This document shows positions 34,901-41,867 of a stretch of DNA of 64,000 nucleotides, in pieces. The stretch covers positions 248,001 to 312,000 of the forward strand of contig JAGFBZ010002140.1 of the NCBI GenBank assembly GCA_018398805.1, in the 5' to 3' direction. Below the pieces are notes generated by a model that was given only the letters and a program-made list of their open reading frames with translations, ran no database searches and was not told the origin of the DNA. The translations under genes and the position numbers were made by a program. This DNA is from Hirundichthys speculiger (taxonomy: Eukaryota > Chordata > Actinopteri > Beloniformes > Exocoetidae). Numbering within the stretch: the stretch's first letter is position 1; each line of letters starts with the position of its first letter.

Positions 34901-35050
34901 ATGTCTAAATGGGTCAGTTATAACTCATGAAAGTTAACATTTATCTACCTTGCTGCTGAGGTTTTCCCTGCTGCTCTTCTTGATCCTGGTGGACGGAGAC
35001 CGCAGCAGGTTCCTGATGCGGGTTTTAAAGGTGAGTCCATCTCCCGGCAT
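3461..35050 (-). CDS. mapkbp1: MAPKBP1, JNK-binding WD40 scaffold protein (complete, 33 coding exons)
   Basis: Minus-strand gene for mitogen-activated protein kinase-binding protein 1, a cytoplasmic and spindle-pole-associated scaffold of the JNK pathway and paralogue of WDR62. Coding exons in gene order: 34949-35050, 32872-32963, 30438-30500, 29967-30024, 26374-26544, 25893-26030, 25505-25687, 23631-23791, 23353-23543, 21914-22057, 21644-21831, 21472-21563, 21258-21383, 18967-19037, 16954-17075, 16802-16877, 16604-16715, 15652-15715, 15311-15421, 15064-15236, 14875-14912, 14572-14772, 14342-14463, 13158-13297, 12846-13028, 11077-11143, 10667-10816, 8620-8780, 7810-8445, 7601-7688, 7413-7483, 6063-6148, 3461-3700. 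All junctions are GT-AG and all phases join. The sum is 4,621 nt, one more than 1,540 codons, because exon 9 carries one extra base. About 1,539 residues, close to the human protein (about 1,514 from memory). The start is the first in-frame ATG and has A at -3. Identity rests on strong exon-by-exon similarity. The least certain exons are 20 (acceptor), 30 and 31. Confidence 0.95.
4068..4200. mobile_element. hAT-like fragment (CAGTGGTTCTCAA end)
   Basis: Begins with a typical hAT terminus, CAGTGGTTCTCAATT, and contains the motif CGCCCCCCTGG. No matching right terminus or duplication was found, so it is a fragment with an uncertain right boundary. Confidence 0.45.
4397..4750. mobile_element. 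Tc1/mariner-like MITE, copy 1
   Basis: Termini are CAGTCATGGAAAAAA and its inverse TTTTTTCCATGACTG, flanked by TA on both sides (4395-4396, 4751-4752). It has no coding capacity. It is nearly identical to the copies at 34071-34442 and 39359-39723. TA target duplication and CAGT termini indicate the Tc1/mariner superfamily. Confidence 0.88.
4917..5943. mobile_element. hAT MITE family B, interrupted by a pogo-like element
   Basis: Runs from GAGTATTGGCAAGGACCTC to a TTTTTTCACACCCC end. These are the two unlike ends of a family recurring at 22171, 24205, 41132, 50030 and 59777. Subterminal DNA is rich in ATCGAT/ATATCG motifs. It is split at a TA by the element at 5152-5792. Target duplication is degraded (about 6 of 8). 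Confidence 0.75.
5152..5792. mobile_element. pogo/Tigger-like element inserted in a hAT MITE
   Basis: Starts CAGTGATCCCTCGCC and ends with the inverse AAGGGATCACTG, with TA on both sides (5150-5151, 5793-5794). It is inserted exactly at a TA of the surrounding hAT copy. Internal sequence includes GTTCCGCGG and is shared with 9687-10296 and 24352-25052. The ends resemble Tigger-type termini. No transposase is left. Confidence 0.8.
6008..6056. repeat. CA microsatellite
   Basis: Dinucleotide CA run with a few CT interruptions, inside the mapkbp1 intron just after exon 32. Confidence 0.9.
6596..7191 (-). mobile_element. hAT element with zinc-finger transposase relic (gggccac family)
   Basis: A 596-bp element starting CAGGGGGGTCAGACTC and ending GTTTGACACGTGTG. 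It is flanked by CTCTAAAC/CTCTAAAA (7 of 8). On the minus strand a degenerate frame (about 6700-6962) reads [11 protein letters not shown] and VCLLC, then [12 protein letters not shown]. This is the C2H2-like/BED-type finger that begins Charlie-like hAT transposases. A longer relative lies at 57955-59276. Confidence 0.8.
7810..8445 (-). CDS. mapkbp1: mapkbp1 exon 29, proline/serine-rich region
   Basis: The largest exon (636 nt). It encodes [22 protein letters not shown], a recognised MAPKBP1/WDR62 phospho-motif region, followed by Pro/Ser-rich low complexity with repeats of the type [15 protein letters not shown]. The antisense strand is accidentally open over much of this GC-rich exon and should be ignored. 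This region in the family bears JNK docking and phosphorylation sites. I infer the same here. Confidence 0.85.
8620..15236 (-). CDS. mapkbp1: mapkbp1 exons 20-28, acidic and low-complexity linker
   Basis: Nine exons: 15064-15236, 14875-14912, 14572-14772, 14342-14463, 13158-13297, 12846-13028, 11077-11143, 10667-10816, 8620-8780. Exon 20 has LSSDSDREH followed by a long glutamate run. Exon 22 carries the conserved [15 protein letters not shown]. Exon 24 has [14 protein letters not shown], exon 25 has [13 protein letters not shown] and exon 28 has [11 protein letters not shown]. These conserved islands lie in variable Ser/Pro-rich sequence, as in mammals. The exon 20 acceptor at 15236 was chosen because it alone gives the acidic frame, leaving a 74-base intron. 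The intron between exons 23 and 24 is mostly an 80-bp tandem array. Confidence 0.82.
9034..9627. mobile_element. hAT MITE (GTTAACCG family)
   Basis: Perfect 8-bp duplication GTTGCAAT at 9026-9033 and 9628-9635. Ends are TAGGGATGCACAT and ATGTGCATCTCTAACCCTA. The subterminal zones contain several copies of GTTAACCG/CGGTTAAC facing each other, presumably transposase binding sites. No coding relic was recognised. Confidence 0.9.
9687..10296. mobile_element. pogo/Tigger-like element, copy 2
   Basis: CAGTGATCCCTTGCC at the left and GGATCACTG at the right, with TA after the right end. Internal sequence is closely related to 5152-5792 but carries internal deletions. Confidence 0.75.
11807..12502. 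mobile_element. hAT MITE (GGGTCCGG family)
   Basis: Perfect 8-bp duplication CACTGTAG at 11799-11806 and 12503-12510. Ends are GAGAGGTCCGAAAA and GAAGACCTCTA. The subterminal regions repeat GGGTC/GGGTCC and CGGGTT motifs. It lies in the intron between mapkbp1 exons 25 and 26. Confidence 0.88.
13359..14305. repeat. ~80-bp tandem array 1 filling a mapkbp1 intron
   Basis: About 12 units, each built as GTACGATAATTATCGTA, then TTTGTACGATAATTTAGCC, then TTTTGTACGATGTACGATC, then an A-rich spacer. Unit length varies about 77-90 bp, mainly through the A run. It occupies about 90% of the intron between exons 23 and 24. No terminal inverted repeats flank it, unlike array 2. Confidence 0.92.
15311..22057 (-). 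CDS. mapkbp1: mapkbp1 exons 10-19, second WD40 block
   Basis: Ten exons (21914-22057, 21644-21831, 21472-21563, 21258-21383, 18967-19037, 16954-17075, 16802-16877, 16604-16715, 15652-15715, 15311-15421) encode the second propeller. Motifs in order: [144 protein letters not shown] and [20 protein letters not shown]. The block ends in an Arg/Leu-rich segment. Exon 16 uses a weaker GTGACG donor. The intron between exons 17 and 18 carries a complete hAT element with a tandem array. Confidence 0.92.
15768..16544. mobile_element. hAT element whose body is a tandem array (array 2)
   Basis: Ends are CAGTGTTGCCAGATGTACG and ATTTGGCAACACTG, with a perfect 8-bp duplication GCCTTCAC at 15760-15767 and 16545-16552. 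Positions 15779 to about 16260 hold about six units of the same ~80-bp repeat as array 1. The right subterminal part has more ACGATA motifs. It sits in the intron between mapkbp1 exons 17 and 18. Confidence 0.9.
17597..17890 (+). mobile_element. Truncated hAT element with BED-finger relic (GCGTTAAC family)
   Basis: Begins TAGAGCTGTCAAAATTAACG followed by several GTTAATAACG repeats, as in the larger relative at 43407-44490. At about 17795-17870 the plus strand reads [23 protein letters not shown], the start of a BED-type zinc finger of hAT transposases. No right terminus was found. Confidence 0.65.
18232..18293. mobile_element. LINE 3'-tail fragment
   Basis: Contains CAGATCCCTGTGACCCTGTA followed by GATGATGGATGGAT, the same kind of tail as at 2936-3021. 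It is short and the family is not determined. Confidence 0.5.
19618..20677 (+). mobile_element. hAT element family C with BED-finger relic
   Basis: Perfect 8-bp duplication GGTGGCCT at 19610-19617 and 20678-20685. Ends are AGGGGTGCATGATAATTATCG and TTATCGTGCTTCCCTTA, with many CGATAA/TTATCGG subterminal motifs. On the plus strand at about 19940-20070 a frame reads [20 protein letters not shown] then [10 protein letters not shown] and LKHQ, a BED finger. Relatives are at 51834-52896 and 62679-63189. Confidence 0.9.
22171..22860. mobile_element. hAT family B copy with palindromic left part and pogo-derived insert
   Basis: The right end is the family B terminus (ACTCACCCCTA). The left end is replaced by a hairpin (22171-22256) made of two opposed copies of the subterminal region. 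Positions 22421-22711 are an internally deleted pogo-like copy (AATCCCTCGC ... GGTATCACTGTA). Confidence 0.65.
22919..22949. repeat. Poly-C tract (31 C) followed by A10
   Basis: Uninterrupted C run in an intron. The length is probably unreliable in the assembly. Confidence 0.9.
23353..23543 (-). CDS. mapkbp1: mapkbp1 exon 9 with an apparent 1-nt insertion
   Basis: The exon is 191 nt. From its acceptor it reads in frame through a conserved WD40 blade ([16 protein letters not shown]). From about 23421 downward the conserved sequence ([16 protein letters not shown]) continues one base out of frame. Dropping one base within about 23415-23421 restores both the reading frame and the phase of exon 10. 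Splice sites are intact (CCCCACAG| and GAG|GTAAAA), so this is a single-base event in an otherwise normal exon. It is a sequencing or assembly error, a real null allele, or a strain variant. Confidence 0.85.
23631..32963 (-). CDS. mapkbp1: mapkbp1 exons 2-8, first WD40 block
   Basis: Seven exons (32872-32963, 30438-30500, 29967-30024, 26374-26544, 25893-26030, 25505-25687, 23631-23791) encode the first WD40 propeller. Visible motifs include VTLEKVLG, [58 protein letters not shown] and [15 protein letters not shown]. Each matches the mammalian protein in order without gaps. Introns here are large (up to 4.4 kb) and hold nested transposons. Confidence 0.92.
24063..25397. mobile_element. hAT family A copy carrying nested elements
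   Basis: Left end TAGGGCTGTAGCGATACAC, right end ATTGCTCAGCTCTA, with the family A body (ATATATCGATATT, TTAAAGGGACAAAGTGATTTT) visible from about 25053 onward. A family B fragment (about 24205-24351) and a pogo-like element (24352-25052, reverse orientation) sit inside. No matching 8-bp duplication was found. Confidence 0.75.
24352..25052 (-). mobile_element. pogo/Tigger-like element, copy 4 (reverse orientation)
   Basis: CAGTGATTCCTTATTTTTC at the left and AAGGGATCACTG at the right, with TA on each side. It is the near-full relative of 5152-5792 in the opposite orientation. Confidence 0.8.
26751..28180. mobile_element. Fold-back element with ~200-bp inverted arms
   Basis: The left arm starts GTAGGGGCTAATAGTTATAGC and the right arm ends with the inverse GCTATAACTATTAGCCCCTAC. 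Arms continue in register (GCTGCTATAGGCCTACGCTG against its inverse near 28060-28090). Arm similarity is imperfect. The interior includes the Expander/RTE-like repeat and a dispersed repeat. The superfamily is not determined. Confidence 0.65.
26970..27398. mobile_element. Expander/RTE-like dispersed repeat
   Basis: Begins GCACTCGGAGAGCGCAGACC and ends ACATAACCTCCTTGGCGGAGG, and includes CAGACAGACAGATAAACGCC. From memory this is a very common teleost repeat assigned to the RTE/Expander LINE group. The assignment is by recollection only. Confidence 0.55.
27500..28480. repeat. Dispersed teleost repeat of unknown class
   Basis: Contains phrases I recognise as repetitive in fish genomes (CAAGGAAAAACTCCC..., GAAGAAACC, CAAGTAAACCTGCACTTTGA, GCAGAGAGCTCTATTAGGAG). 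It overlaps the right part of the fold-back element. Boundaries are approximate. Confidence 0.4.
28690..29700. other. Intronic stretch without recognised features
   Basis: Lies between mapkbp1 exons 5 and 4. Open frames on both strands at 28820-29065 and 29299-29663 lack splice context and family resemblance. Confidence 0.4.
29735..29830 (-). mobile_element. tRNA-derived SINE fragment
   Basis: Read on the minus strand it contains GTCCAGTC, GAGGTTGGCGGTTGATCCC (degenerate B box), GGCTCCAACTGTCCAC and CGAAGTGTCC. It matches the better copy at 38779-39043. Confidence 0.65.
30082..30425 (+). mobile_element. LINE 3' end (reverse-transcriptase ORF C-terminus relic)
   Basis: The plus strand is a decayed reading frame with [25 protein letters not shown] and MIHCGDP, a pattern I associate with the end of fish non-LTR retrotransposon ORF2. 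An internal stop is present and there is no intact ORF. Confidence 0.6.
30748..31947 (+). mobile_element. hAT family A, longest copy, with BED-finger exon
   Basis: Ends are TAGGGCTGGGCAATTTTATCG and TTGCTACAGCCCTA, flanked by TACCTGAA/TAACTGAA (7 of 8). At 31282-31470 the plus strand encodes [17 protein letters not shown], then [14 protein letters not shown] and LRVHLKRHH, a well-kept BED zinc finger (C-x2-C...H-x4-H). It is interrupted by an inserted repeat at about 31006-31265. The downstream catalytic domain is absent. It is the best candidate ancestor of the short copies at 46085, 47808 and 54529. Confidence 0.88.
31006..31265. repeat. Dispersed repeat inside the family A element
   Basis: Begins with ATTCAAGATTCAAG and TCTTTATTGTCATTATGCAA, a common fish repeat end. 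It interrupts the element between the terminal region and the BED finger. Class unknown. Confidence 0.5.
33358..34053. mobile_element. hAT MITE (CAGTGGTTCCCAAA family)
   Basis: Terminal inverted repeat CAGTGGTTCCCAA at the left and TTGGGAACCACTG at the right. The flanking 8 bp do not match, so the duplication has decayed or a boundary moved. Confidence 0.7.
34071..34442. mobile_element. Tc1/mariner-like MITE, copy 2
   Basis: Same termini (CAGTCATGGAAAAAA) and same orientation as 4397-4750, with TA on both sides (34069-34070, 34443-34444). Confidence 0.9.
34949..35050 (-). CDS. mapkbp1: mapkbp1 exon 1, N-terminus
   Basis: Encodes [20 protein letters not shown] followed by a basic, serine-rich tail. 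The TxxRI(R/K)NLLRSPS core matches the N-terminus of vertebrate MAPKBP1. The donor is AAG|GTAGAT. The frame stays open upstream of the ATG but contains no earlier in-frame ATG in the window's open stretch, so 35050 is the best start. Confidence 0.92.
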
Positions 35051-35420
35051 GTTGCTTCCAGCCTTCAGGTACCGTCCTCTGACCAGCTGATCACTCCACT
35101 GCGCTTTTACGCAGAGCGCGTCGGTGCCGCGGGGCCACGTGGGCGCGGTAATCGCGCTGCGCTCCTCCTCCTCCTCCTCAATCTTCACGTCCAGCGCGCT
35201 CGCGCCACTTCTGCTGGACAAACCGTGGCCCCGCGTGACATCAATAACTCAAATCTGGACAATCTGGACCCGCGCCGGTCCCGTGATTGCATCAACGATT
35301 GTTTTTTAAACTGGTTTAATGGGATTAAAGGAGGAAGAGTTTTGCCGCCCGCGCGGCTGAGTGGCGGATGTCTGCGGCCGCGGCTCTTTGTCTGTTTGCT
35401 CTGTCAGGATCTTATCTTTC
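35051..35420 (-). promoter_or_regulatory. mapkbp1: Probable mapkbp1 5' UTR and promoter region
   Basis: GC- and CpG-rich DNA directly upstream of the start codon, for example GCGCGGCTGAGTGGCG and GCGGCCGCGG near 35350-35390. No TATA box is evident. The transcription start is not determined. Confidence 0.4.
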
Positions 35421-36103
35421 AACTGTCCATATCTGTCTTTAATGGGCATGTTTACCCAAGTTAAAGTGATTTGGAGTTTTCTGTTCTTAGACATTTACGC
35501 ACACGCTCACTTGCACGTCCACGTCAAACCTTTGAAGGGATCGTGTTACAGAAACATATTAATGCTCTTTTCTGATCTTTAAGCAGGTTATTTGGGGGTT
35601 TGAAGTCACTACTTAAAAGAAAAGCTAAACTCTGATACAAGACGACCTTCCAGCATTTATATGTGGGGCCCTTATGGGGCCACAATAGGGGCCCCAAGTG
35701 GTTGTAAAATTAAAGTGACTCAAAACTTTAACTTAATACTGCAGCTTTTGTTGTAAAATATCGAGTTTCGCAAAACTGCAACTTTTTGACCCAAAAAAAA
35801 AAAATCATCTTGTCCTGAAATAATTTTTTTAATGGTAAAATCAAAACTTTACTGTGAAAGGCTTTTTTTTCTTCCTTAAAATCACAAATCACGACTTTCT
35901 GACATCAAATTACTGATTTTATAAATAAAATGATCAATTCCCAACTTTTTGTCCTAAAATCATGACTTTCTGAAATTAGACGCTGAAAACTTGACACTTT
36001 ACAAGATCTCAACTTTTTGATGCTCTGGATCGTTTTAACAGCAGCTCACCTTCGTTCTGCAGAAGAGCCCATATATTTAATCCACATAGGCATCCCGTTT
36101 GTT

Positions 36104-36231
36104 GCCCGTGATACTGGAACCATTTGTGGCCCGTGATACTCGAACCATTTGGGGCCCGTGATACTGGAACCATTTGTGGCCCGTGATACTGGAACCATTT
36201 GGGGCCCGTGATACTGGAACCATTTGTGGCC
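36104..36231. repeat. 25-bp minisatellite, five copies
   Basis: Unit CCCGTGATACTGGAACCATT with a variable TTGTGG/TTGGGG link, about five times in tandem. Confidence 0.88.
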
Positions 36232-36357
36232 CTTGCCTTTGTCCAGTCCAGGCCCAAGACCAGACAGCCTTCAGAAAGTGGGCTGTCTGAACCCAAGTAA
36301 CCCGGTTTTAATCCAGTAGGACATGCTGGATCGGCCCAGACCTGAACATCTAACTTG

Positions 36358-36885
36358 TGCCCCTTTTCCACTAGTACCTACTCGGCGCGGCTCGACTCGA
36401 CTCGGCCCCGCTTTGGAGGTTTTCCACTAGGTCATAGTTACGGCTCGGCCCTCCTTTTTTCGTACCCATTTGGCTGGGGTTCTATCCGGGCTGAGTCGGG
36501 CCGAGAATACAACGTACACCACGCCGCGGGCCATTGATTGGCCAGAGACAACGCGACTCCTCTACACCCGCCATATTCAAAACTCAGCAACAACAAACTC
36601 AACAGCGATTTACTTTACCTGTAATTGTCTACTTCACAAAAACGAAGAATGGCCGGCAAGTCTACTCCATGGTCGAATGACGAACGACGTCCTCCATTGT
36701 TATGGTCGCAAACGTGACCAGAGTTGCCCCATATAAAACACGTCACTGCGTTTCAGGCCACCTTACCATGAAGGCCCCACCCACATCGAGGTGGTACTGA
36801 CTACAGTGGAAAACCACTAAGACCGAGTCGAGTCGAGCCGGGTCTAGTTGAGCCGCGCCGAGTAGGTACTAATGGAAAAGGGGCA
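36358..36885. mobile_element. MITE with long inverted repeats and 3-bp TTG duplication
   Basis: Ends TGCCCCTTTTCCACTAGTAC and the inverse GTACTAATGGAAAAGGGGCA, extending inward through CTCGGCGCGGCTC/GAGCCGCGCCGAG. It is flanked by TTG at 36355-36357 and 36886-36888. A 3-bp duplication fits PIF/Harbinger- or CACTA-like transposition, but TTG is not the usual TWA. Confidence 0.75.
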
Positions 36886-37187
36886 TTGGTGACTCCTTCA
36901 GATCTTCAGGCTACATTTACATGGTGGTTACGTGGACAGTTTTGTCCACAGTGGGAGCTTTATGAGACCATCTAACTGGACTCCTTCCTTCATGTCAGTG
37001 CACATGCACGCAGGGGAACTGATGTCCTGACTGATGTAGGACCTCCAAGACAGAATTTCTTTGTGGGGAACATCTCGGACATTAATGGGCCTAAAAATGG
37101 GGCCTCATGTGGACTTGTCTTGTACATGGGGGGGACGCGTGGGCCCAAAACTGGTGTCTCATCTTGGCCTTTTCCTCTTTGATAGCG

Positions 37188-37707
37188 TAGGGATAATTCC
37201 AATTCCTCCCTTAACCTTCAATCTCAACCCTCAATCTCAAAATTGTGCGCTCCCATGAAGTCCAAATGTTGTCCCGATTCTTAGAAAGTCAAGTTGAGGG
37301 ACTAGTTTGAGGGCTGTATCGCCCTCAATATTGAGATTCTCCGTCACCACCCTTGGGAGTAAGGGCTACCCAGAAGGCATTGCGTATTTTCGTCAAGACG
37401 TCTTCGAAAAGGATGGCGCCGAAAAAAGCTAGCTACAAATGTACGTATTTTTGTAGTTAATAAAGATGTAAATGTTACGAAACTATCTTACTGTCTTCGT
37501 TATATATATTTATATTATCATATTCTTCTACACTTCTTCGTCGTTTTCTTGACAGACTGGACGTAGCTTTGGCGTAAGGTCGCCCCCCACAGTCTGAAGA
37601 CGTAACTGCACTCAAGGGGTGTCCCACTTCTAAGTCACAAGATAGCGCTTACACTAACTTTGGAGGGTTGAGATTGAGGGTTAAGGGAGGAACTAGAATT
37701 GGCCCTA
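37188..37707. mobile_element. MITE with ~40-bp inverted repeats (CCCTTAACC family)
   Basis: The left inverted repeat contains AATTCCTCCCTTAACC and CTCAACCCTC. The right holds the inverse GGTTGAGATTGAGGGTTAAG. TA occurs at both outer ends, so a TA target is possible. No coding sequence. Confidence 0.65.
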
Positions 37708-37755
37708 TTCTGGTTCCTCTGGATCTGACTTTAATTTCCAGAGTGTGGTACCTAC

Positions 37756-38563
37756 TAGAGGTGCAACGGTCCAGGTGGCTCCCGGTACGGTCTGCACCGC
37801 GGTTTTTGTGTCACGGTTTCAGTACGGATTCGGTACAGTTTCAGACCACCCGCTACCCTAAACCTGCGATCGCAAGAAACCGAGTTTGCGGAAAGCGCAA
37901 CTTGCATGTCGGCGCGTAAAAGCGCGTCCAGATGGAATAAATGTGCAGCTGTGGCATGATCTCATCCAGATGTCTGCTGTGGAGGAAACCAAGGAGATCT
38001 TTGTCTCTGGTGTCAAGATGGAAAAGGTTGGACGCGGGAATTTATTTCCGATGCATCTGAAACTGTTGGTGGTCGAGGAGGGACAGGAACATTAATTGTT
38101 CCTGATCTTTAAATGTGCATCCAATGATTCGTTCTGCAGTATTTTTAAAAAGCACAGACGCACAACTGGTAACAACTGGATCTTACGCAGGTAAGATCGC
38201 GGGTTTAGGGAGGTGGAGGATTGCGTTCTGTTAACTGTTAACTGTTTTCACTCCCTCGCCGGTGTATTCAACAGCAAAACCAAAATGCTTCCACACTGCT
38301 GATTAAAAAAAGTTTTTCCTAATTTCTCCGCTACCGCTAGCCATGCCTGCTTCTTCCTGCGTATACGAGCTGCAGCCAACCGGCCAAAGTGTGATCGGCT
38401 GGTCACTGTGAGTGAGCGGAGGCGAGTGGAGATTGACACGCTCATGTGCAAGTCCAATACAAAATTATTGGAACATATATACCGCGGCACATAAAAGCCC
38501 ATGTTGTCCCGTGCAGGTCGTACCGAACCGTACCGTATTTTACCGAGTACCGTAGCATCGCTA
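37756..38563. mobile_element. hAT-like element (GGTACGGT family)
   Basis: Ends TAGAGGTGCAACGGT and ACCGTAGCATCGCTA, with GGTACGG/CCGTACC motifs near both ends. The flanking duplication is weak (GTACCTAC versus GTATCAAC, 6 of 8). No transposase relic was recognised. Confidence 0.65.
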
Positions 38564-38778
38564 GTATCAACACCACTGGACACGCATATGAGCGTGTGAT
38601 GTAAACAGAGCAGCAACCAGACTGATATGAAGACGTTAAAATGGGCGCGATGGATCAGGGTGAATGACCGTTTTGCAGTAGAACCTTATTGATCCATCTC
38701 AGTTGTTTTGTATCGTAGCTCTTCTATGAGCCATCGTTTAAAGTCCATCCCTATACTGATGAGGGTTGGTACTTTCTG

Positions 38779-39043
38779 TACTGGCTGTAGCTCAGTTGGT
38801 AGAACGGGTCGTCCAGTCACTGGAAGGTTGGCGGTTTGATCCCAGCTCCAACTGTCCACCAGCCGAAGTGTCCTTGGGAGCAAGACAAGCCTAATGCAGC
38901 TGCCTTGCATGGTAGCAGCCGCCCACAGGTGTGTGAATGTGAGTATGAACGGGTGAATGAGAGGCCAATGTAAACTGCTTTGAGGCACCTTGACAGTGTG
39001 GATAAAGCGGTATATAAGTGCAGTCCATTTACCATTTACTGGT
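38779..39043 (+). mobile_element. tRNA-derived SINE
   Basis: The head contains A-box-like GTAGCTCAGTTGGTAGA and B-box-like GGTTTGATCCC at tRNA spacing. Then comes a body with CGAAGTGTCCTTGGGAG and TGTGAATGTGAGT, and a tail AAGCGGTATATAAGTG. It is not a functional tRNA because the 3' half does not pair. Confidence 0.85.
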
Positions 39044-39358
39044 GTTGATGCCAGTGAATGGGAGGAGAACCATTCCACGTGAATTAATGGCAGGTCTCAC
39101 TTGCATCAGCCAGGTAAGCAAACACAACTGGAACCAGAAGATAATCCCACGTTCCCCCATTTTTCCATCCGTGATGGGTCCCACCTTCCAGCTTTTTTCA
39201 TTTTTTTCAACAACAGACAAATCTCGGTCGACAAATTAGATCAATGGTGAACTGGACAGGTTTGCAGCCCGGAGCATATTTATAAGTGCTATAAACTAGG
39301 CTGTATTTCATTTTCCCAGTACTTCTGGGTCAAAGCCCGGGACAGGAGCTGTGGAGTA

Positions 39359-39723
39359 CAGTCATGGAAAAAATTATTAGACCACCATTTTTTCTTCACT
39401 TTCTTGTTCATTTTAATACCTGGTACCACTAAACGTCATCATGTGACTAAAACAGACAGAAAAGAAAACACTGAATTCATAAAAGCAGTGTTTTTGGCAG
39501 TACAACGCCATAGCTATTGATGTAAAAACTTAAGTATTTAGGTTATAATCAAGAAAACCATGGAAAATGGTAAGATATCAGCTCTTAAATAAAACTCTTA
39601 TGAGCAATCTTTGTGGTTATCGTTATGTTTGTCCAAACAAATGTACCTTTAGTTGTACCAGGCATTAAAATGAAGAAGAAACTGAAGAAAACAAGGGGGA
39701 TCTAATAATTTTTTCCATGACTG
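39359..39723. mobile_element. Tc1/mariner-like MITE, copy 3
   Basis: Same ends and orientation as copies 1 and 2, TA at 39357-39358 and 39724-39725. Confidence 0.9.
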
Positions 39724-39725
39724 TA

Positions 39726-41131
39726 TGTAGTCGGCCAGTTTCAGTCCGGTTTAACGTTGACACGTAGGATCAAGTCGAGCTCCAACCATGAACCGTCTCA
39801 TCTGGGTGAGTTGAGACCCGGATTCAGAAAGCTTGATCGGTTCCCCGGAGAGCAGTTCTTTGCAGCGACCCGGTCGGGTCCAGACGTAACACAGACGAGC
39901 AACAGATGTGCAGAGGCACGTCGCCTCAGAGGGAAAAGAAGCTGTAACACCAGAGCGCTCAAGAATAAAAGATAAACAAGACAGTTAAAGAAAAAAAAAA
40001 CAGTAGAATTAAAAGAACAAATCAATAGATAAAAGCTGAAGAATAAATCATTAAAAGCACTTAAAATCAGAGCTCAGTAGACTGACAGCAGAGGGAACGG
40101 AGCACCTGGAATAATGATTTGTTTTGTTCGCAGGTAAGCGATGAAGCCTGAGGGCTTTAGAGTAAAACTAGGAGATAAAACGAGCCTCTGGTTCAAGTCT
40201 GTTATCTGAGACGAGTCTCTGCTGGACTCCAGAGGTCTTTGATCACACGCCAACAATCCTCATCAGCCCGGTTCTGTCTGTTACTGACGGACCAGAAACC
40301 AGCAGATAGAAAAGTTAAAAGATCTCAATGAATGAGCAATAAAAAAATAAAAAAACCTCATGTAATCTTAGTCACATTTTAACTCGTCTACTCTAATTAC
40401 AACAAGCACATGCGATACGTCACTGCACTGTTCAGTTTGTACAAGTTATGAACTTACAGACCCGGTTATTAAAGAAATATTACTGACGGCGCTTCAGTGG
40501 CTCCGATTTATCACGTCCCAACAGAGAGATTATGTTGTTCACACAAGATAAAAAATAAAATAAAATACAGCGCAGTATTAATGGCACTTCAGGTGCTTCA
40601 GTCTGAAACGGAGATAACGGCGTTAGCTCAGGGTCATTTTAAAGACCCACTGCGGCAGAGCGGTTCTGAGGGCGGGAAAACTCTATCAGGACGTGGGTTT
40701 GGGTTCCTGCGTGTTCTGGAGCTCCTCAACACCTGAGACGGCAGAATTACTAATGACGTCATCGGATCAACGATTTTTTTTTTCTTCTTTTTTTATACAC
40801 TCATTTAAACATTTCCAAACGGGTCCATGACTCAGAAGCGTCTCGGTGCTGAACCGGTCAGCCTACAGTCCAGAACCGTCACCTGTTATGAACATTTACG
40901 GCTGTTACAGCCTCCACGCTCGTTAAATCAATCCACTAAAACAGCTGTAATGTTTGGTTTAATGACTCATGTAGTCTTTAAGGTTAGTACTGGTTCTGGT
41001 TCTGATACCAGCAGGACTGGAATTAACTGGACCTGTTTGTTTTCTATCTAAAGTACACCGAGATGACTTTTGTTGTAAACTGGGACTTTATAAATAAAAT
41101 GAATTAAAGTCAGAAGTTATTGAGTTCACAT
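39726..41131. other. Intergenic stretch without recognised features
   Basis: Between the mapkbp1 promoter side and the mga 3' end. Only short, unsupported open frames are present. Confidence 0.4.
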
Positions 41132-41719
41132 TAGGGGTGTGAAAAAATCGATTTGGCGATATATCGCGATTTTCGGCCGCCCAATATAATATCGTTTTTT
41201 TTAGGAAAATTTATTCATTCACTTAAATGTGCAAAAAATTCAGTTCAACTAATTCAAATAAAGTCATTGGAACACTCACAAGATGTCACCAAAATCACTT
41301 TGTCCCTTTAAAATCTTTCGGAAAATGAGTAAATGTATTGTAAGATGAATATCGATATATATATCGTATCGTGAGCTGAATATCATGTATCAAAAAAAAA
41401 AAAAATCAATTTGGCGATATATTGCGATATTGGCCGCCCGATATATTGATTTTTCAGCTCCTAATATCGATTTTTTAGGAAAATTCATTCATTCACTTAA
41501 ATGTGCAAAAACACTAATAATAAAAAATAAATAGGTTGTTTTGAAGCAAATAGTTTTGACTCAATTTGTCCTCTGAATGATCAATATCATCTGATGAACA
41601 TATACAGCAACTTGATTTTTCATCTCTATTAATTTTGATATTAACTGGGTAGAATATCGCGATAATATCGTATCATGATACATATCGTATTGCGAGGTCC
41701 TTGCTAATACTCACCCCTA
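41132..41719. mobile_element. Chimeric hAT element (family B ends, family A insert)
   Basis: Ends TAGGGGTGTGAAAAAATCG and ACTCACCCCTA with a perfect 8-bp duplication GTTCACAT at 41124-41131 and 41720-41727. Positions about 41232-41395 are family A body (AACACTCACAAGATGTCACC, TTAAAGGGACAAAG inverse) rather than family B, and a second family B start follows (about 41405). Confidence 0.88.
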
Positions 41720-41861
41720 GTTCACATAGAAATAAAAGACTAGAACCCAAGATAAGAGTAAAAAAAAAGAAACAAGTTTAGTTTTTACTTTTATATAATT
41801 GAACTTTATCCCAAAAATTTACATTTGCTTCTCCAGAAAGTGAAACTAAAAACAAAACAGC

Positions 41862-41867
41862 TTTATT
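41862..41867 (-). terminator. mga: Candidate poly(A) signal of mga
   Basis: TTTATT on the plus strand (AATAAA on the minus), about 680 bases beyond the mga stop and before the hAT copy at 41132-41719. The stretch 41868-42546 would be 3' UTR. Confidence 0.35.

Noticed and set aside
38779..38850. tRNA gene
   Set aside because: A- and B-box-like motifs are present, but the cloverleaf cannot be completed and the sequence continues into a SINE body and tail.
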